Shown one piece after another: positions 34,601 through 55,652 of a DNA stretch of 64,000 nt. This stretch comes from Anopheles merus (taxonomy: Eukaryota; Arthropoda; Insecta; Diptera; Culicidae): contig NC_054083.1 in assembly GCF_017562075.2 (NCBI RefSeq), positions 20,953,428 through 21,017,427 of the forward strand. Direction: 5' to 3'. Both the position numbers and the translations under genes were made by a program. Below the pieces are notes generated by a model that saw only the letters and a list, made by a program, of their open reading frames with translations, was not told the DNA's origin and did no database searches. Each line of letters starts with the position of its first letter. The first letter of the stretch is position 1.

Positions 34601-35579
34601 CGCGTGATGGTGACGGACCCGAACGAGCGCACGAATGAAGATGCAACGTTTTCGGATTCAAACTCTGCCATCCACCATCCAGCCAGGGGACAGGTTGCAG
34701 AGGGAACTTTATCATTGTACCCACCGTACATTGGTTGGCTCGACGTTCTTTACGAGTGCCATTTCTAAGTTGCAAAAAAAAACATCTCAACGCCACAGCA
34801 TTGCGATGAATAGTCGCGTGATCGGGCATTGCAGTTTGGACGATCGGGGATTGTGAGCGGTTTCTTTTTATTACAAGCGACAGCCACGGCTATTGATATG
34901 ACAACTGTTTCTTTTTTATTGTTCTTCTTTAGTGTCTGCTCGTGCAGTTAGTGTCCGTAATGGATGGGCCGATGAACATAAATCGGATACGGTAAGGCCT
35001 GAGGGATAATGGGCTCCAAGGGATCTAGCGAATTGAGTGACTGATGGATTTGAGCATGTTGGTAGTCATGCTTAAATCCCCGATAAAGGTCACTAATTGC
35101 ATTATTTATTTTTGTAATCGTAATCGATTTATTACACGCTTGACAGTGAAGCAGATACAAGAGTTTGCGATGAGTCAGGTTCGAACAATGTTGATCGCTT
35201 CTTAAGATTATGTTGAGGGAAGCATTGTATCAGGAAAGGTTTTCTTTTAGCAGTAACAATATTTACTCTTTGCTATAAGTTGCAAAATGTCGCAATGGGT
35301 TTTTTTCTAATTTATTTAAACTATTTTAGTAAATAAAAAAACATTTCAAACTTAGTTAACTTATTATTGGTGCAAAAGAAAAGCTTCCAAATAAACATTT
35401 AAACATGTTAATCTTCAAAGCAAACATGATATTGCAAACAGTAAAAAAAAGTGGTTTATTTGGGCCGATTACAGAGGATTTCAATATATCTCAGGGGTAT
35501 GTCATAAATCCAAAGGTTTTTTTAGGGACAACACAATTGCCATGTGCTTCTTAAATCCAAAAGCACCGAAGTTGGTATT
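31661..35579. other. No supported gene
   Basis: Mixed composition, GC-richer at 32.6-34.9 kb. A TATAAAT at 32858 with a TCAG 20 bases downstream and an ATG at 32897 could be a weak promoter, but the spacing is short and the following frame has no known motif. Nothing else is recognisable. Confidence 0.4.
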
Positions 35580-35800
35580 GATTCCTAACCCATATCGATT
35601 CTGAAAATGATTCTGAACCTATAATAGAGTTGGATTTGGTTCGGATCCCAGTCCAGTTCCAGTCTTTGAACTGTTCCCAAACCCATATCGGTTCTCCAAC
35701 AGATCCTGACATCATACTAGTTCAGGGGCAGATCCTGAACCCATGCCGACCTAATAACTGAACGTTAAACCATAGTAGCTTTAGGATCCTGTAACCTTAA
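35580..35800 (-). repeat. Diverged copy of the GGTTC-type minisatellite
   Basis: Repeated cccatatcgattctgaa and ctgaacccatgccgac pieces read, in reverse, like the ttcag..ggtatgggtt units at 10.69-11.11 kb. Confidence 0.5.
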
Positions 35801-36004
35801 TTCATATAGATTCTCATAGTGTTTCTTATTATAGTTACTATTTGTTTAGACTTCATGGATTTTTTTACTCTTAACAACCGAATTTATGTATCTAATTGTA
35901 TCCTATGTAGATCAAAGCAGTCAATTGTGATGTTACCCATCTTAATTAGGCCATATGGCCCATTAAAGATAAACCAATAAATAATAAATAATATTCAGTC
36001 GGAT

Positions 36005-36212
36005 ATGAGCCGGTCTCGTAGTACAGTCGTCAACTCGTACGACTTAACAACATGCCCGTTATGGGTTCAAGCCCCAAATGGACCGTGTCGCCATACGTAG
36101 GACTGACTATCCTGCTATGGGGGGGATCAATAAGTCACTGAAAGCCAAACCCACAAGTAGTGTGGTACAGGCAGGCCTTGACCGGCAACGGTTGTTGAGC
36201 CAAAAGAAGAAG
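36005..36212 (+). mobile_element. SINE200-like SINE, full length
   Basis: tRNA-like head with a GGGTTCAAGCCCC B box and the full body, ending in a short GAA tail. It is flanked by a perfect 15-base duplication aatattcagtcggat (35990-36004 and 36213-36227). Confidence 0.92.
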
Positions 36213-36227
36213 AATATTCAGTCGGAT

Positions 36228-39200
36228 TATTAGATTAAAATTATTGTCCTTAACTTATTGTTCTTAATAATGAACGACCCACTATTTATGCGTCATAATA
36301 AAGAGCTCGCTAGCCTACGCTAACCTAAGAATTATGTCTCTATCATCTTCAGCGTTCCCCCTGCGTGGATCGATCGTTGATATGAACGAATTTTGCGAGA
36401 TTCTACACTAGACACGACATTTGCCAATCGTTTGATGCATCGTTCTGCCTGTATGTCGTCGAATTTATGGCCAGCACTGTGTGTATGCCCGCACGAAACG
36501 CAGTACAGTGCACAAGAATAAGCACCCCGAACCCCGATATGTGTGCAAAATGTGGTGAATCATATTTCAAAGCGAATTGCGCACACCACGACGAGATGAG
36601 ACGTAGATGAGTGCCACAGAGTACGGAGGTTGTGCATGTGATGTTTCATTCTGTACTCAGGGGAGAAGTAATGACAAAAGGTGCAAAGATAGAACGGGGA
36701 GGGAAAACGATAGGCAGGGCTGTGCCGGCGTATGGCACAGTTTGCCCGCCGGGTGCTAAATGTCAACTTCATTAAATACCACGCGTCTCCATTTACCGGA
36801 ACGGCGCGAAACCGTACGCTGGAATGTGTGACGATGTAATAATGCCTGCATTGATTGTTCCGTTCGGCATCTGATGGATCGAGATGAATGGATGGCTGAC
36901 TGGCTGGCTGGTTTGATGCAAGCAAAAAGGCTTCCGAAGATTCTTATCCCACTCGAAGCATCTTGATGCACGCTGAAGTTGTTCGCTGCAGAGCTGTTTG
37001 CATATTGGTAATCGAGAGCCTCACATCCATTGCCTCATGTTTGAAGGGTGCTTTTGAAGAGGGTGTCACACACAAGATGACAATTGCCGGTGTGTGTATT
37101 GATAGCGTGTTGAACAACTTAATTTAGCACAATTTAGTGCATCTCGAGATTTGAAAAAGGAACAAAAAAACAACTATATGGGCAGCATAATCACCCAAAG
37201 CTGTCCCTCGCGCAAACACACATCGATCCGTTTATTTATCGTCACCCTTTTGGTTGGTTTGCGCATTAGCTAAAAGCGCGTTCAGCTGGCCATGTAGGAC
37301 AGGCAAATGGTAACCGTGGGGATGGTGGTAGTGCACGGTCGACACAGCAAAGGTCAAGGCTGAGCGCATCCGGTACCGGCGACTGCAGTCCTGCATTCCG
37401 GCAGTCCGCTTCTACCAAGACCAAACCGTCCAACGTCCAGAGAGGGTCGACCCGCTCGGCTCGGGGAGAGGATTTTCACACCGGCCACAAAAGCGTAATT
37501 AGCAGTCACCGGGGCCCAGCCGCTCGCGGCCAGACCTGGAAGGTGTGCTCAAGTTCATCGCAAACCCTTTACTGACCGATCGACCGGACGGATGGCTTCG
37601 TCGGAATGTCCATTCCGGGGCCGGGTGTGCATAAATTATACGGGATCATCATTTGCTAAATCGAATTAGCGAGCGGCTGCCGGGGATGGGAAGACGCTGT
37701 ACGATGGTACGTATGTACGCATCGATCGGGAGCCACCAGCTGCTAGCAAAACTTCGTGACTGGAAGCTTGAAGGATGCTGATGTTTCGAGAACTGAAGCA
37801 ATCAATCGGCACACAACGAGAGGGCGCCTAGCGATGGGAGTAAATTACCAGTGTCATGATCATCTGATCTTTTATAGACCGGCCAGCAATCAAACTGTAA
37901 CACGAGAAGGCCATTTATGTTTGTGTCTGTGTGTGGGTGCGTTTGTCTTTTGCCATGCGGTTCTTAATGATTCTCAATGAGTTCCGGTGGATGGACGTAT
38001 GTTTTCCATTTGATGAATGTGAGCAATAATCGATTCCATCAGCACAACTCTAGTGATGATTAATCTAGGCAAAATGGACATTTAAATGCTTCTGTACAGA
38101 ATAAAAGTATCAGACAAGATTCATAAATTTAACTTTGTTATAACCTTTTTTTTATTAAAAAAAGGATACCGCTTCTTAAATCATGATTTGTTGGTTTGGC
38201 GGATTATTTTGACAATTGTTACCGGTCAAATTGAAACAGTCGGTGACATTTTCTTCATTTTTCTCTCAACACATTGTTTCCAATATAATTTCAGCGCGAT
38301 GATACCTTGTTTTTTTCAAAGATATTGACGGAAATGAGCTCTATCTTTTTTTAAAGTACTCTACCTTTCACATGCCCAGCTACTTATTTTCCCTGATACT
38401 CTTAATCCTTTCAATGATTGCCTACAATACATAAATCAAGAGAGTATAAATTCCTTTAGAGATCGTCTGTGCTTCATTCAATAGCCAGAACACTCTCTAA
38501 TTGTATTGTAATTGTATTCGTATATATTGTTTTATGTGAGTTTTACCGACGTTCACTGAACTCTGAATTATTAATAAATCAATCAATCAATCAATCACTA
38601 AGGAAACGTATAAATAATGTATTGTTGAAATGCAAGGGCTTTACACAATTCTTCACATTACTAAAAACTGTTAAAATGTGCACCTTTCTGTCAAATAAAA
38701 AAGGAATGTGTTGAAAACATTATAGGAATAAATAAACGCACTACTTCTAATACGAAAGTAAAGTGCGAGCAGCATATCAAACATCAAGTAATTGAAAAAC
38801 GCTTGCTTGTTGTCTTCTTTATGCTTTTTTTTTGTACACATGTGAAAATTTTCAAAATTATTGTTCCAAAATTCCACAAATTCTATTATGATTTTACTTG
38901 CTCCTGTTAAATCCCTTAGTTGGATCTACGTATTAATAAACTAAACAGTGCTAAAAGGCTTTTAAATTGGATCAAAACACCAGCCGCCACAAGAAAATGC
39001 AATTTTGTTACCTTTTCTCTTTCTCCTCTCATGAGACACACACACACGCACACACAATCAATCATCGCCGAAGCGCATTCGAACCCAGCCCACATTCACC
39101 GAATCCATCAGAATGTAACGCCGACCAGCTCGTCAACGTCGTTCCCACCGGCCCCGTGACAACATTTGTCATGCGTTGCACGCGAACCCTATTTCGGCAC

Positions 39201-41717
39201 GTAATCGACTTACGTCTCAGCGCCGCGGTCGTCACCGCACCTACCCAGAACCGAACGAATCCGATTGATAGGCAATCGCTCTCCCATCAATACGCTTCAA
39301 TAAGTAAGATGAATTATGATTGATCCTCTTCACGTTCGCTCGCGGGCAGCGCAGCCGCGTTTGAAGCGCCCTGCCTGCGGCTTCCCTTTTCCCGCAAAGG
39401 AATGCAAAACCTCAAACCCTGCAGTGCAATCGCATTAGGGGTATGCAAAAATGAAAGTAACGTTTCTTTCGCCGTGCCGTTTGCGATTGAAGTTTGACGG
39501 CAAATAAATCGATCGTGCGAATTCGTATTTGATTGTGTGGCTCGGGGAACGAATTGCTGTAGCTGGAAGAAGATTAAACCACGATCGATAAGAAATGGCG
39601 AATGGTTGGAGGGTAAAATACAACAGTCAGCAAAACTAATCGCTAACAAAAGGTGGACAGTAATAGGATTTGGTTTGAGTTTATGTATTTTATTTGCTGG
39701 TTAGTTTCGGTTGCTCATGGGAAGCCCCTTTTAATTCAAGTTTAAAGCAAAATTGACTTCTTTCCTTCTAGTGCGCACTGAAACAGCATTCTACAGGCTG
39801 ACAAACATCCACCACTAATCAAAACTACCCTTCATCACCCTTGCATTGCAGCTGAGAACGTTTGTCCACACAGTTCGATCACGCTCGCGATCGTGAAACA
39901 CCGGCGTGCGCGCGCGCTCGTTTTTATTATTTCAATGCCCTTCCTTTTGCGAATTCCGTGAAATAAAAACGAATGCGCGGTTCCATTTCGGACTCTGCAC
40001 CGCGGCGCTGATCTTGACGTGAAGAGATGTCTTTGCTTTTGGAAGATTTCATGTTTGTTCCGAGTTCTCTCCATCTGCTGCTGCAGCGATACCTTCGGCT
40101 CTGCACACGATCTCACCTTGCACCTTGGGGTCCAGCAGTGTGCAGACTGCCAGTGAGTGAGTGTGTGTCTATGTGCTTGCACTGTTGGGGATGCAAAACC
40201 ATCCGAAGGCCACGCAGGTGTGCCCTACACTTGAGCGTCGAACACCGAACCAGATTGGACCTCCTGCTGGCATCGCACTGCACGTCTTCGTCGGATGGTT
40301 TCCGATTAAAGGGTGGCTAGATGACGACGAGCTGCAATTATCAAAATGCAGTACGATGAGCGAAACGAACATAACACCGTCAACAGAAATAATTGCTTAA
40401 ATTCCTAACCGTTTTTGGCCTTTCGTGTTGCCAAGTGTTTTTCACATTAATGGTGGAGAAGGAAAACACGCTGACCAGTTGCATTGTTTTGCGCCCGAGA
40501 GCTTCCCAAAATCAATTACACATTGTTGGTGATTGTTTTCGTTTTTTTTCTTTGAAGCATTAACTGCTTACGTCTCGAACCGTATGACTTGTCCTCAGTT
40601 ACTTAGACTTAAGAGAGCAGCAAACTCACCTTGGATTAATTGTTGGGTCATCGAAACCTCGCCCAAGGAGGTCCGAGACGTGTACGAACAGGCCGTTCCA
40701 ACCCGCCCCGGGACAAGGATCCTCGCCACACATGGCCACGATCGCGGGTGACATCCTCTGCTTCTCCACTTCCCAGGGACATACCGGGCATGATCGATTA
40801 ACCGTACCTTCCCGATGACAGCCGAGCATAATCCGGATCTCCGCACGCAATCAAAATAGACGATGCGACGCAAGAAAGGTTCCATACCACTTTTGGCTTT
40901 TTGGATACCATACCACTTTTGGACAGCAGCAACAACGCACGTAGCCTCCGGCCATCCAGCGAAGATGCTATACGGATTAACTTTACCCTAAACAAAAAAA
41001 AACAGCATCCAATGAAATAATTCACGGATCCCCCCAGTACCGTGGCAGCAACAGCAAAAAAAGCACCAATAGCGCATCAAATGTTTGTGTAATTTAGTCA
41101 CCCGACGAACCGATTGTCCCTGCGCATGCGGTACGACCTTGCGATGGTGACCGTGCCTCAACGTGCGTTGCGCGAGCCGGTGCACGGTTACCTTCAATTT
41201 TGTTTCTGTATCGATTTATAATGTTTCCGCTCGTCCTATAATTTATGTGTTGTGTGTGTGTGTTTATTTATTTTTTGTTGTAAGGTGCACATGCGGCGGT
41301 TTTAATCGCGGCGTCGAAAAACAAACGTTCCCTACGGTGAGATAATTACTTTATATTGGACCAACCACGGAACGTGGATTGTGCTCGCCGGGGTGGCCAA
41401 AGATTGATCGGATATCGGAGATCGTTAATGAGCTATGTTTATTGGGATAGGTAAGATGGGCTCGACAAACCAGCGGCCATGACGCATCACACTGTGTGTT
41501 TTGAGGAAAAAGGTTTTATGTTTTTTTATAAGTTTTAAAACAGATAAAGCTTCATTTTTTCTGAATTTTCGATTCATCTTTTTATTGGTTTTGTTGTTGT
41601 TGTCTAAGTGAAACTTTCAATAATCTTGAAACGAAAAACTTGTTTGTTAGTCTAAGCCTGCACTTCACGATCTTGATCTTTAGGGACTAAAGTGATCAGA
41701 CAAGCATACTCTTCAAC
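36228..41717. other. No supported gene
   Basis: No coding region or RNA gene that I can support. Open frames reach 121 codons but overlap on both strands. GC-richer islands at 37.2-37.8 kb and 39.1-40.3 kb could be regulatory, but this is not shown by the sequence. Confidence 0.4.
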
Positions 41718-41812
41718 GGCACAACAACCGTTAGCAATCCAAGGTCTAAGGGCTGAGTGGCCTTTTGGATTGGTTGATTCCACTGCAGGATAGTTAGACT
41801 ATTCGAAATGGT
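41718..41812 (-). mobile_element. Diverged SINE fragment, minus strand
   Basis: Read in reverse it shows gtctaactatcctgcagtgg near its start and ctaacggttgttgtgcc at its end. These match the SINE body and terminus with many changes. Confidence 0.5.
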
Positions 41813-44532
41813 TCTTTCTCCAGCCAGTCAACCAAGAATTATGTCCTATGCCTCTTAAACTTCAACATGTCTTAATAAAGTTTTATTATGACTGAACTTA
41901 TCCACACGGCTTTCTTATAGTTTTAGAAATGTACTAGCAAAAGAAGCATTATTTTTATTTTAAGACCTCAAAAAAATTGTCTGTTCAATATTAGGGCAAA
42001 AATTATGTTTTTAATACTTGTTTTGAAAAAACCCTCATAAAGGTATTCTTAAGTACGTAAAAATCATTTTTTTATAAGACATGCGCATTAAGATCAGCTG
42101 TTTTTATTTATTGAAGATCTTATCATACGCAAATTTAAGATTCAATAAGATTTATTGAAGACCTTATCATAGGCATTTCAATACTTGAATGAATGACACT
42201 CGGGGAAAAACTGTGCACATTTGTGTGAAATACAATAAATTTTAAAGCATAAGACTATAATGAAACAGACAGAAAGAAGTGTTTCCTTTTAGACTTATTA
42301 GGTTACAAATCTGCTATCAAAAGCTATGTGCTGTTTAACACGAATTCAGCCATACAGATTACATGACACAAAGTCTGAAGATAGTTTTGTTATAGCCTTA
42401 CTAGGCCGTGGCGTATTCGTAACAACAACGTTAAAACATTAATAAAAAAATAGTAATTCGATTTTTCTGTCATCTGATCGTCAGATCGTCCCTTGAGATA
42501 TTTAATTTAATTGTTACAGGATTTTTACTTAATAGGTAAAACTACAAGCTAGATGAGCGGTAGCACTAGTTGATCAGAACAAATGTGTGTTGGATGATTT
42601 ATTTTTGAATTAAGCGTTAATAATTGCCACAACAAATCGGCTACTTTAGTCCTACAGACTTGTTTTTTAACCAAACATCACAGTTTATTTCCTTTTTTGC
42701 GAGCTCGATGCAGCTACAGCTTATGAAAAAAAGATCAAAGCTATCGTAAAAATTAGTTGCATTTTTGATAGCTTGCCAATGCATCTAACCATATGAAAAA
42801 ATATTGTAAATTTTATTTGATTTTGATTTTGACAAACCGTGAATAATTGTCCTAAAACAAAACAAAAAAAACATCTCACTCGATCATGCTCACTCTCCTG
42901 CTGCCGGTAATAGCTCTTACGCCATCCGTCATGCTTTTTGTCCACAACAATCAAGAAAGTGCATATAAAATGCACATTTTATTCAACAATCCTCCTTCCA
43001 AACCAAACCATCACCTCTGCAGACAACTTCCAACGACACGAGCACGGTGGCGCATCGCAAGCGAGACATTTGACGCTCTTAAGCAAACATCAGCCGTAAC
43101 AGCCGCCAACGCGTTCCAATTTTTTTCTCCCCTTCCCGCCCGTCCGTCATTTGTCGGTTCACTTTACCCAGTACAAGCGGGCGGCAACAACGCGACACAT
43201 GTTTATTGGTGGCCGTTGATGGAACCCCCAAGACAGCAAACCCTCCGGGGGCTTCTATCTCACAACCCACAGTCTTCACTCTCTCAGTCCCACAGTGCTT
43301 GTAATAAAAGCTTCCCCGGGCCAAAGCTTCACCTTCGATGGAAAAAGGGTTTTTATTAATGATTTGCAAAAGACACTTTGCACTTTTAGAACTGCAACGG
43401 TGCTGGGATAGAAAAAGACCGCAACAGCTGGTAGATCGACGGTTGGAGTGTGCATGAGGGAATGGAAAGTTCTTTTACTCGCTTACCGTACCCGTGGCTG
43501 GTGGTGGGTGTGCAGATAACCGAGTGATCGAGTGCTGAATGCTAGACAGCCACTCGAAGATGGAAACTGGGAGAAGGTGGTAAAACGGAGGTGCTATTTC
43601 GTCTGCGAGTTGCTGGCAAGAATCGCAGTACACCGTGAAGCATAATTGGTAAGGTCGTCTGGTAGTTGAGCTCGCGTTGCATTTCCCGCTTGCTGCGACG
43701 GAGTTGTGGGACGCCCACGAAGGGTGAAGGTTTTGTTCCGCCCACGACCATTTGTATCGTCGATCTTCATCGGCACGTATTGTTGATGATGATGCTGTTG
43801 CTGCTGCTGCGCTTGGTGCTGCTTCAGTTGCCTAAAGTGTCAAAGATGTTATCGTTCAAAGTGATGCGAATCTGGGGGTGGACTGTAAGTAGTCGTTTGA
43901 GCCAACTTCCTCATGATTTATGACTACTCTACCGCAAGCTTAGCTTAGAAAACCAATTGTCTTGCTGGCGGTTTCAATTCCTATTAGTACTCTGCCAAAA
44001 TAAATACAGCACAAAAGTGATCTTGGACAACACCTTTAGCGCTTCCCGTCATTCACAATCGCTCATCATTTTGCTCGCCGCCAGATGGGGTACATGGCGC
44101 TAGCATGCGATGTCGAATATAAAATGCAGCAATGGCCATCACCCACCGATGCTGATGGTCAGCTTATGGTGATTGCGAGGAGATTTTCCCTGTTTCGCCC
44201 AAGTTGCTCAAGTTTTCGGGCGAGCGAAGAAAACGATCAACAATCCCAGTAAAGTGGCAGGCGAATTGCTAATAGTTGTTACCGCTTTACCAAACGTTGC
44301 CTAAGCAGCAGTGTTGCCGGTGCTGTTGGTGGCTTCTTTTGTTGTGCTGCTGCTGTTTTACGTGTTCCGTGCCTTATTTTTGTGGGCGAATGTTTTTGGT
44401 GTTGCAACTTTTTCCGTTTTTCCTCTGGGGAGGTTGGCTAAATAATGAAGTGCATATTGTTTTGTTACTGAATGCGAGATGTGTTGAGGTAGCAGTCATG
44501 GGTAAAGGGAGTACTTTTTGGATAGCATATTA
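41813..44532. other. No supported gene
   Basis: AT-rich to 42.85 kb, with a short imperfect direct repeat (ttattgaagatcttatcata near 42110 and a variant near 42155). The region becomes more mixed after that. The 157-codon open frame at 42886-43359 starts with a hydrophobic stretch but then turns into low-similarity Pro/Ser-rich sequence and is not recognised. Confidence 0.4.
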
Positions 44533-44888
44533 AGGCCGGGGACATTGTCCGTACTCGCTAGTCTAATTTCGATTTTCACTAGCGCATCAGGCGGCGACCG
44601 ACCGAAGCATTTTGCCAAACAATTTGAAGTCGTTTCTGAAAATATGTTATTCTTCTATGTTTTTTACTTAGCTGAAAAAGGACTGAAAAAGCTTTTTAAT
44701 TGATAGATAAATATGTTGTGCAAGTAATTCAGCCATTTTCGCATCAAAAATGGTGGAAAAACTACTTAAATTTGAGATCCAGCACGACCATTCCCTCGAT
44801 GATCAAAAAAAGCTTCCACCAGCCGCCGCCAAATGCGCTAGTGAAAATCAAAATTACACTAGCGAGTACGGACAATGTACCACGGCCT
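44533..44888. mobile_element. Harbinger-like MITE with 68-base inverted ends
   Basis: Left end AGGCCGGGGACATTGTCCGT and right end (reversed) AGGCCGTGGTACATTGTCCG continue as near-matching inverted repeats for about 68 bases (shared CTCGCTAGT, GATTTTCACTAGCGCAT). TTA flanks it on both sides (44530-44532 and 44889-44891), the target duplication typical of PIF/Harbinger. It is 356 bases long and has no transposase. Confidence 0.65.
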
Positions 44889-44927
44889 TTACATGCTTAT
44901 TTTTTACCTTATTTAAACATCATGCAG

Positions 44928-46186
44928 TAGTGATGAGAATAGTTCCGATAATTGAGGAACGGAACGAACCTACCTATCTGGAGAAAAAGAACGGAACGCG
45001 GAACGGAGGTTCAAGAGGACCTGCCATGGTTACGCTTTTTTCACTTGCTCACTTTATGTATGGATAACTTGAAAGCATTTATTGAACATTGTGTAATACA
45101 TTTTTTGCGTAATAATCACACAGTTTCAATTAAAACAAAGCTAAATAATAGTTTACTGAATGTGTAAAACTATTCTTCTACTAAAAGAAAAACGCTTAAC
45201 TTAAGTAACACGCTATACAATTCCTTTTTCATTAAGAGGTTAAGGCATTTTGTTGTTTTTATTTTTACAAAAAATAATCATTATTCCCTTTTTATACTTC
45301 TAAATAAAATTATCAAATATGAAATTTTGCAAGTGTCCCGGGGTGCAAGTGTCCGGTAGTGCACTTTAATTGTCCATAAGAATAGCGCTATTTCACGGAG
45401 CGATAAACGGCGTTAAAAAAATTGTTTTAGAAGGCTAAACGTGTCATGCACCCTAAATATTTAGTTGCACAAAGAAGATAACAGGTAAAAATTCAAACGA
45501 GCTTAGTACCCAACACATAGCAATTCATTGACTACCACAATCCAGTCCAAATAACGCACCTATACTGATAACATCCATATGGCAGAAGAGAAACATTTCA
45601 TTCATTGCTTTTATCGCTAGTGCAGGATTGTCTCTTTAAATTTTGGCGATTATCTTCCCACCAATCACAAATCTCTATCCTTCTCTGTATCCATACTAGA
45701 AAGAAGCAAAATAGAAGAGAACACCGGAACGAAAAGAACGCTGAGAGAGAAAGATTCAAATATTACTTGCTTCCTTTGTACGTACCAAATTGGCTCATCG
45801 TATAAAAGAGAGCAGATCATCGAGCGTTCCAGACCGGATCGAAAAGAACACTGAGAGAAACAGGTTTAAATTGAACCTGGATGATTTGTTCACAGCAAAC
45901 CGGCTCATCAATACAAAGAGAGTATAATGTCGTGCTTTCACTTGCTTTCAATAAGCACTGAGAGCAACCGGCCCAGCACAGATCACAAAGAACGCTGAGA
46001 GCAGCCGGTTCAGATCGGACCGATAAGATCGTTGATAACACCCGGTTCAGGTCGGATCGCAAAGAACGGTGGAAGCAACTGGTTCAATTTGAACCTGCTT
46101 GGGTTAAAAATAAGGATCGCGGTCCGGATGCTTGCATGCTGGAACGGATCGCACCTGGCAGGTTCGGAATGCGACGCGCATCACTA
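44928..46186. mobile_element. Non-autonomous hAT-like element, 1259 bases
   Basis: Ends TAGTGATGAGAATAGTTCCG (left) and TAGTGATGCGCGTCGCATTC (right, reversed) share TAGTGATG and a nearby TTCCG. Flanking 8-mers are tcatgcag (44920-44927) and ttatgcag (46187-46194), a 7/8 match. The left subterminal part repeats ggaacggaac pieces. The right part (45.72-46.10 kb) holds imperfect repeats of cggatcgaaaagaacactgag and ggtttaaattgaacctg. No transposase is seen. Confidence 0.6.
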
Positions 46187-46194
46187 TTATGCAG

Positions 46195-53750
<7,556 letters not shown>

Positions 53751-53751
53751 T

Positions 53752-53787
53752 TATAAAAACGTGGCCCCTGGGAACCAACGGATCAGT
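53752..53787 (+). promoter_or_regulatory. Core promoter of cuticular gene B
   Basis: TATAAAA at 53752-53758 and the arthropod initiator TCAGT at 53783-53787, with 33 bases from the TATA start to the initiator A (53785). The predicted 5' UTR is about 124 bases and contains a CAA-rich run just before the ATG. Confidence 0.85.
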
Positions 53788-53908
53788 CACAGACGTACCC
53801 TCTCTGCCTACGGTGGTTAGTTTAGCGTAAAATCAGTTTTGGTCAGTTTTTCGCGGTTGAAACAACCGAGTTTCGCATACACAACAACAACAACAACAAC
53901 GCAACAAC

Positions 53909-55615
53909 ATGTTCCGAGTGGTGAGTTTTCCGTTCCCGTTGGATCGCTGCTTTTATGGTTGGCTCAGGGGGGAAGAGTCATCATTCTGCGTCGGGATTCT
54001 GGTGGCGGTGTGCAAGCAACAAAAGGATATTCGCGCAAAAGGAGCATCTCGCTTTTGTTTCGTTTGGTTCAGTTAGATCTTGCTGTTGTGTGCTTGTTGT
54101 GTGCTAGTGGATTTGGACATTGGAGACTTTTGTGTGATTAGGAGCTGAACATAGCCATGAGTGAACTCTTCTTCAAAAGAGCTGTGTTGTGGAATAATTT
54201 TCGTTAAGCAATTAGTGATGGAGCTGATGTTTGCTTTATTGCAAATTGTTTATCTCAGTTATTGGATTATTTATACCTGATACATCTTGTGGTCAAGAAA
54301 TCAATGTTTTAGAGAGTTTTAATTCAGTAACTAACATCGTAGATATTCAAACTGGAAGGACATTTATGCCTCTCAGTACATCAATTGTGCAATGAGCTAG
54401 TAAAGTGTTGAACTATTTAGTTTCATTGGGATCCTCTATTAAACAAATTAGAAATAATTCCTCCTATGTACTTTCAAGTCATTAGAATGATATCTTTTTC
54501 ACCCAACACAAACATTATTTTGATTGCTAAACACAGGAGCAATATGTTTGCTTAACTACCATTGCACGGCTTCAAATCTCATAAAGTGCACGTTTGATGT
54601 AAATAAGAGCAATACTATTGAATTAGAAATAATAATCGTTGACCACTTTGATTTAAGTAGAAGTACATTAATACTTTGAAGAGAACATGACTCAATTTAT
54701 GGTTCTGGTTGTTTGCATCTCCATGCATTTGACTAAAATGAACCGACGGCAAATGTCACATGTGTCCATGATGTTCATATCTTCAACAATATGCAAATAG
54801 ATCCTTGAGAGTTAATCAAATAGTCTCGAATTTAATTCGGAGATGCAAGTAAAAGTCTGTAGAAACTCTTAAAATATTATTTTGCGAAATTAATGCAAAA
54901 TAATAGTAATTTTTCAGGGTGTAAAAAAAGTTTGGAAAACATGAATTTCTTCAACATTTTTAGAGAAGCATCACTCATTTTAATACCAAAATTTGAAGTC
55001 ATTAATTTTTTTTTAAATTTTCCTATGCGTTTGAATTCAAAATTTTTAATACAATGAAATCTGCACATTAATTCAAGCATAATGAAAACAGACGTCTCAG
55101 TTACACTAATCAAGATTGTTGATTAGACACGAACGCTAACTCCAAACGCTTCGTTTCTAACGTCTGGCCATAGTACAACGAAAAGCGCTGTACAATTTTC
55201 ACGATCATAAGCAGCCTGACAATATCTCAGCATGCTATCGTTGTCATCGTTTCTAAGCGCAACTAAACTCAACATACATACAGCAACACAACAGCAACAC
55301 AAAAAAAACATGCAATCTTTCTCTCCATCTATCGTCCCCATATGCCACACGGTAAACAAATCTTGTTCGGCGTACAGCAACAATGTTGTCGCGGGCAGTT
55401 ACGGCGCCAACATCACCGTAAGTCATCACCTTGAACCAGACGCTCGCCCATTATCGCTGTCTTGTGCAATGGGTGGCGGTGGTGGGTTGGATGCCCATGT
55501 ATTGCATCTGGGCACGGAAGCAAAACGATTTCCACGACGACGATTTCCCTCCTTCCTTTGGCTGCTTGTTTGGCAAAGCTTGCTTACATAAAATCAAACA
55601 AAACGTACATTAGCC

Positions 55616-55652
<37 letters not shown>

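Noticed and set aside
42886..43359. 157-codon open frame with a hydrophobic start
   Set aside because: It overlaps an opposite-strand frame, and its composition is irregular with no domain.
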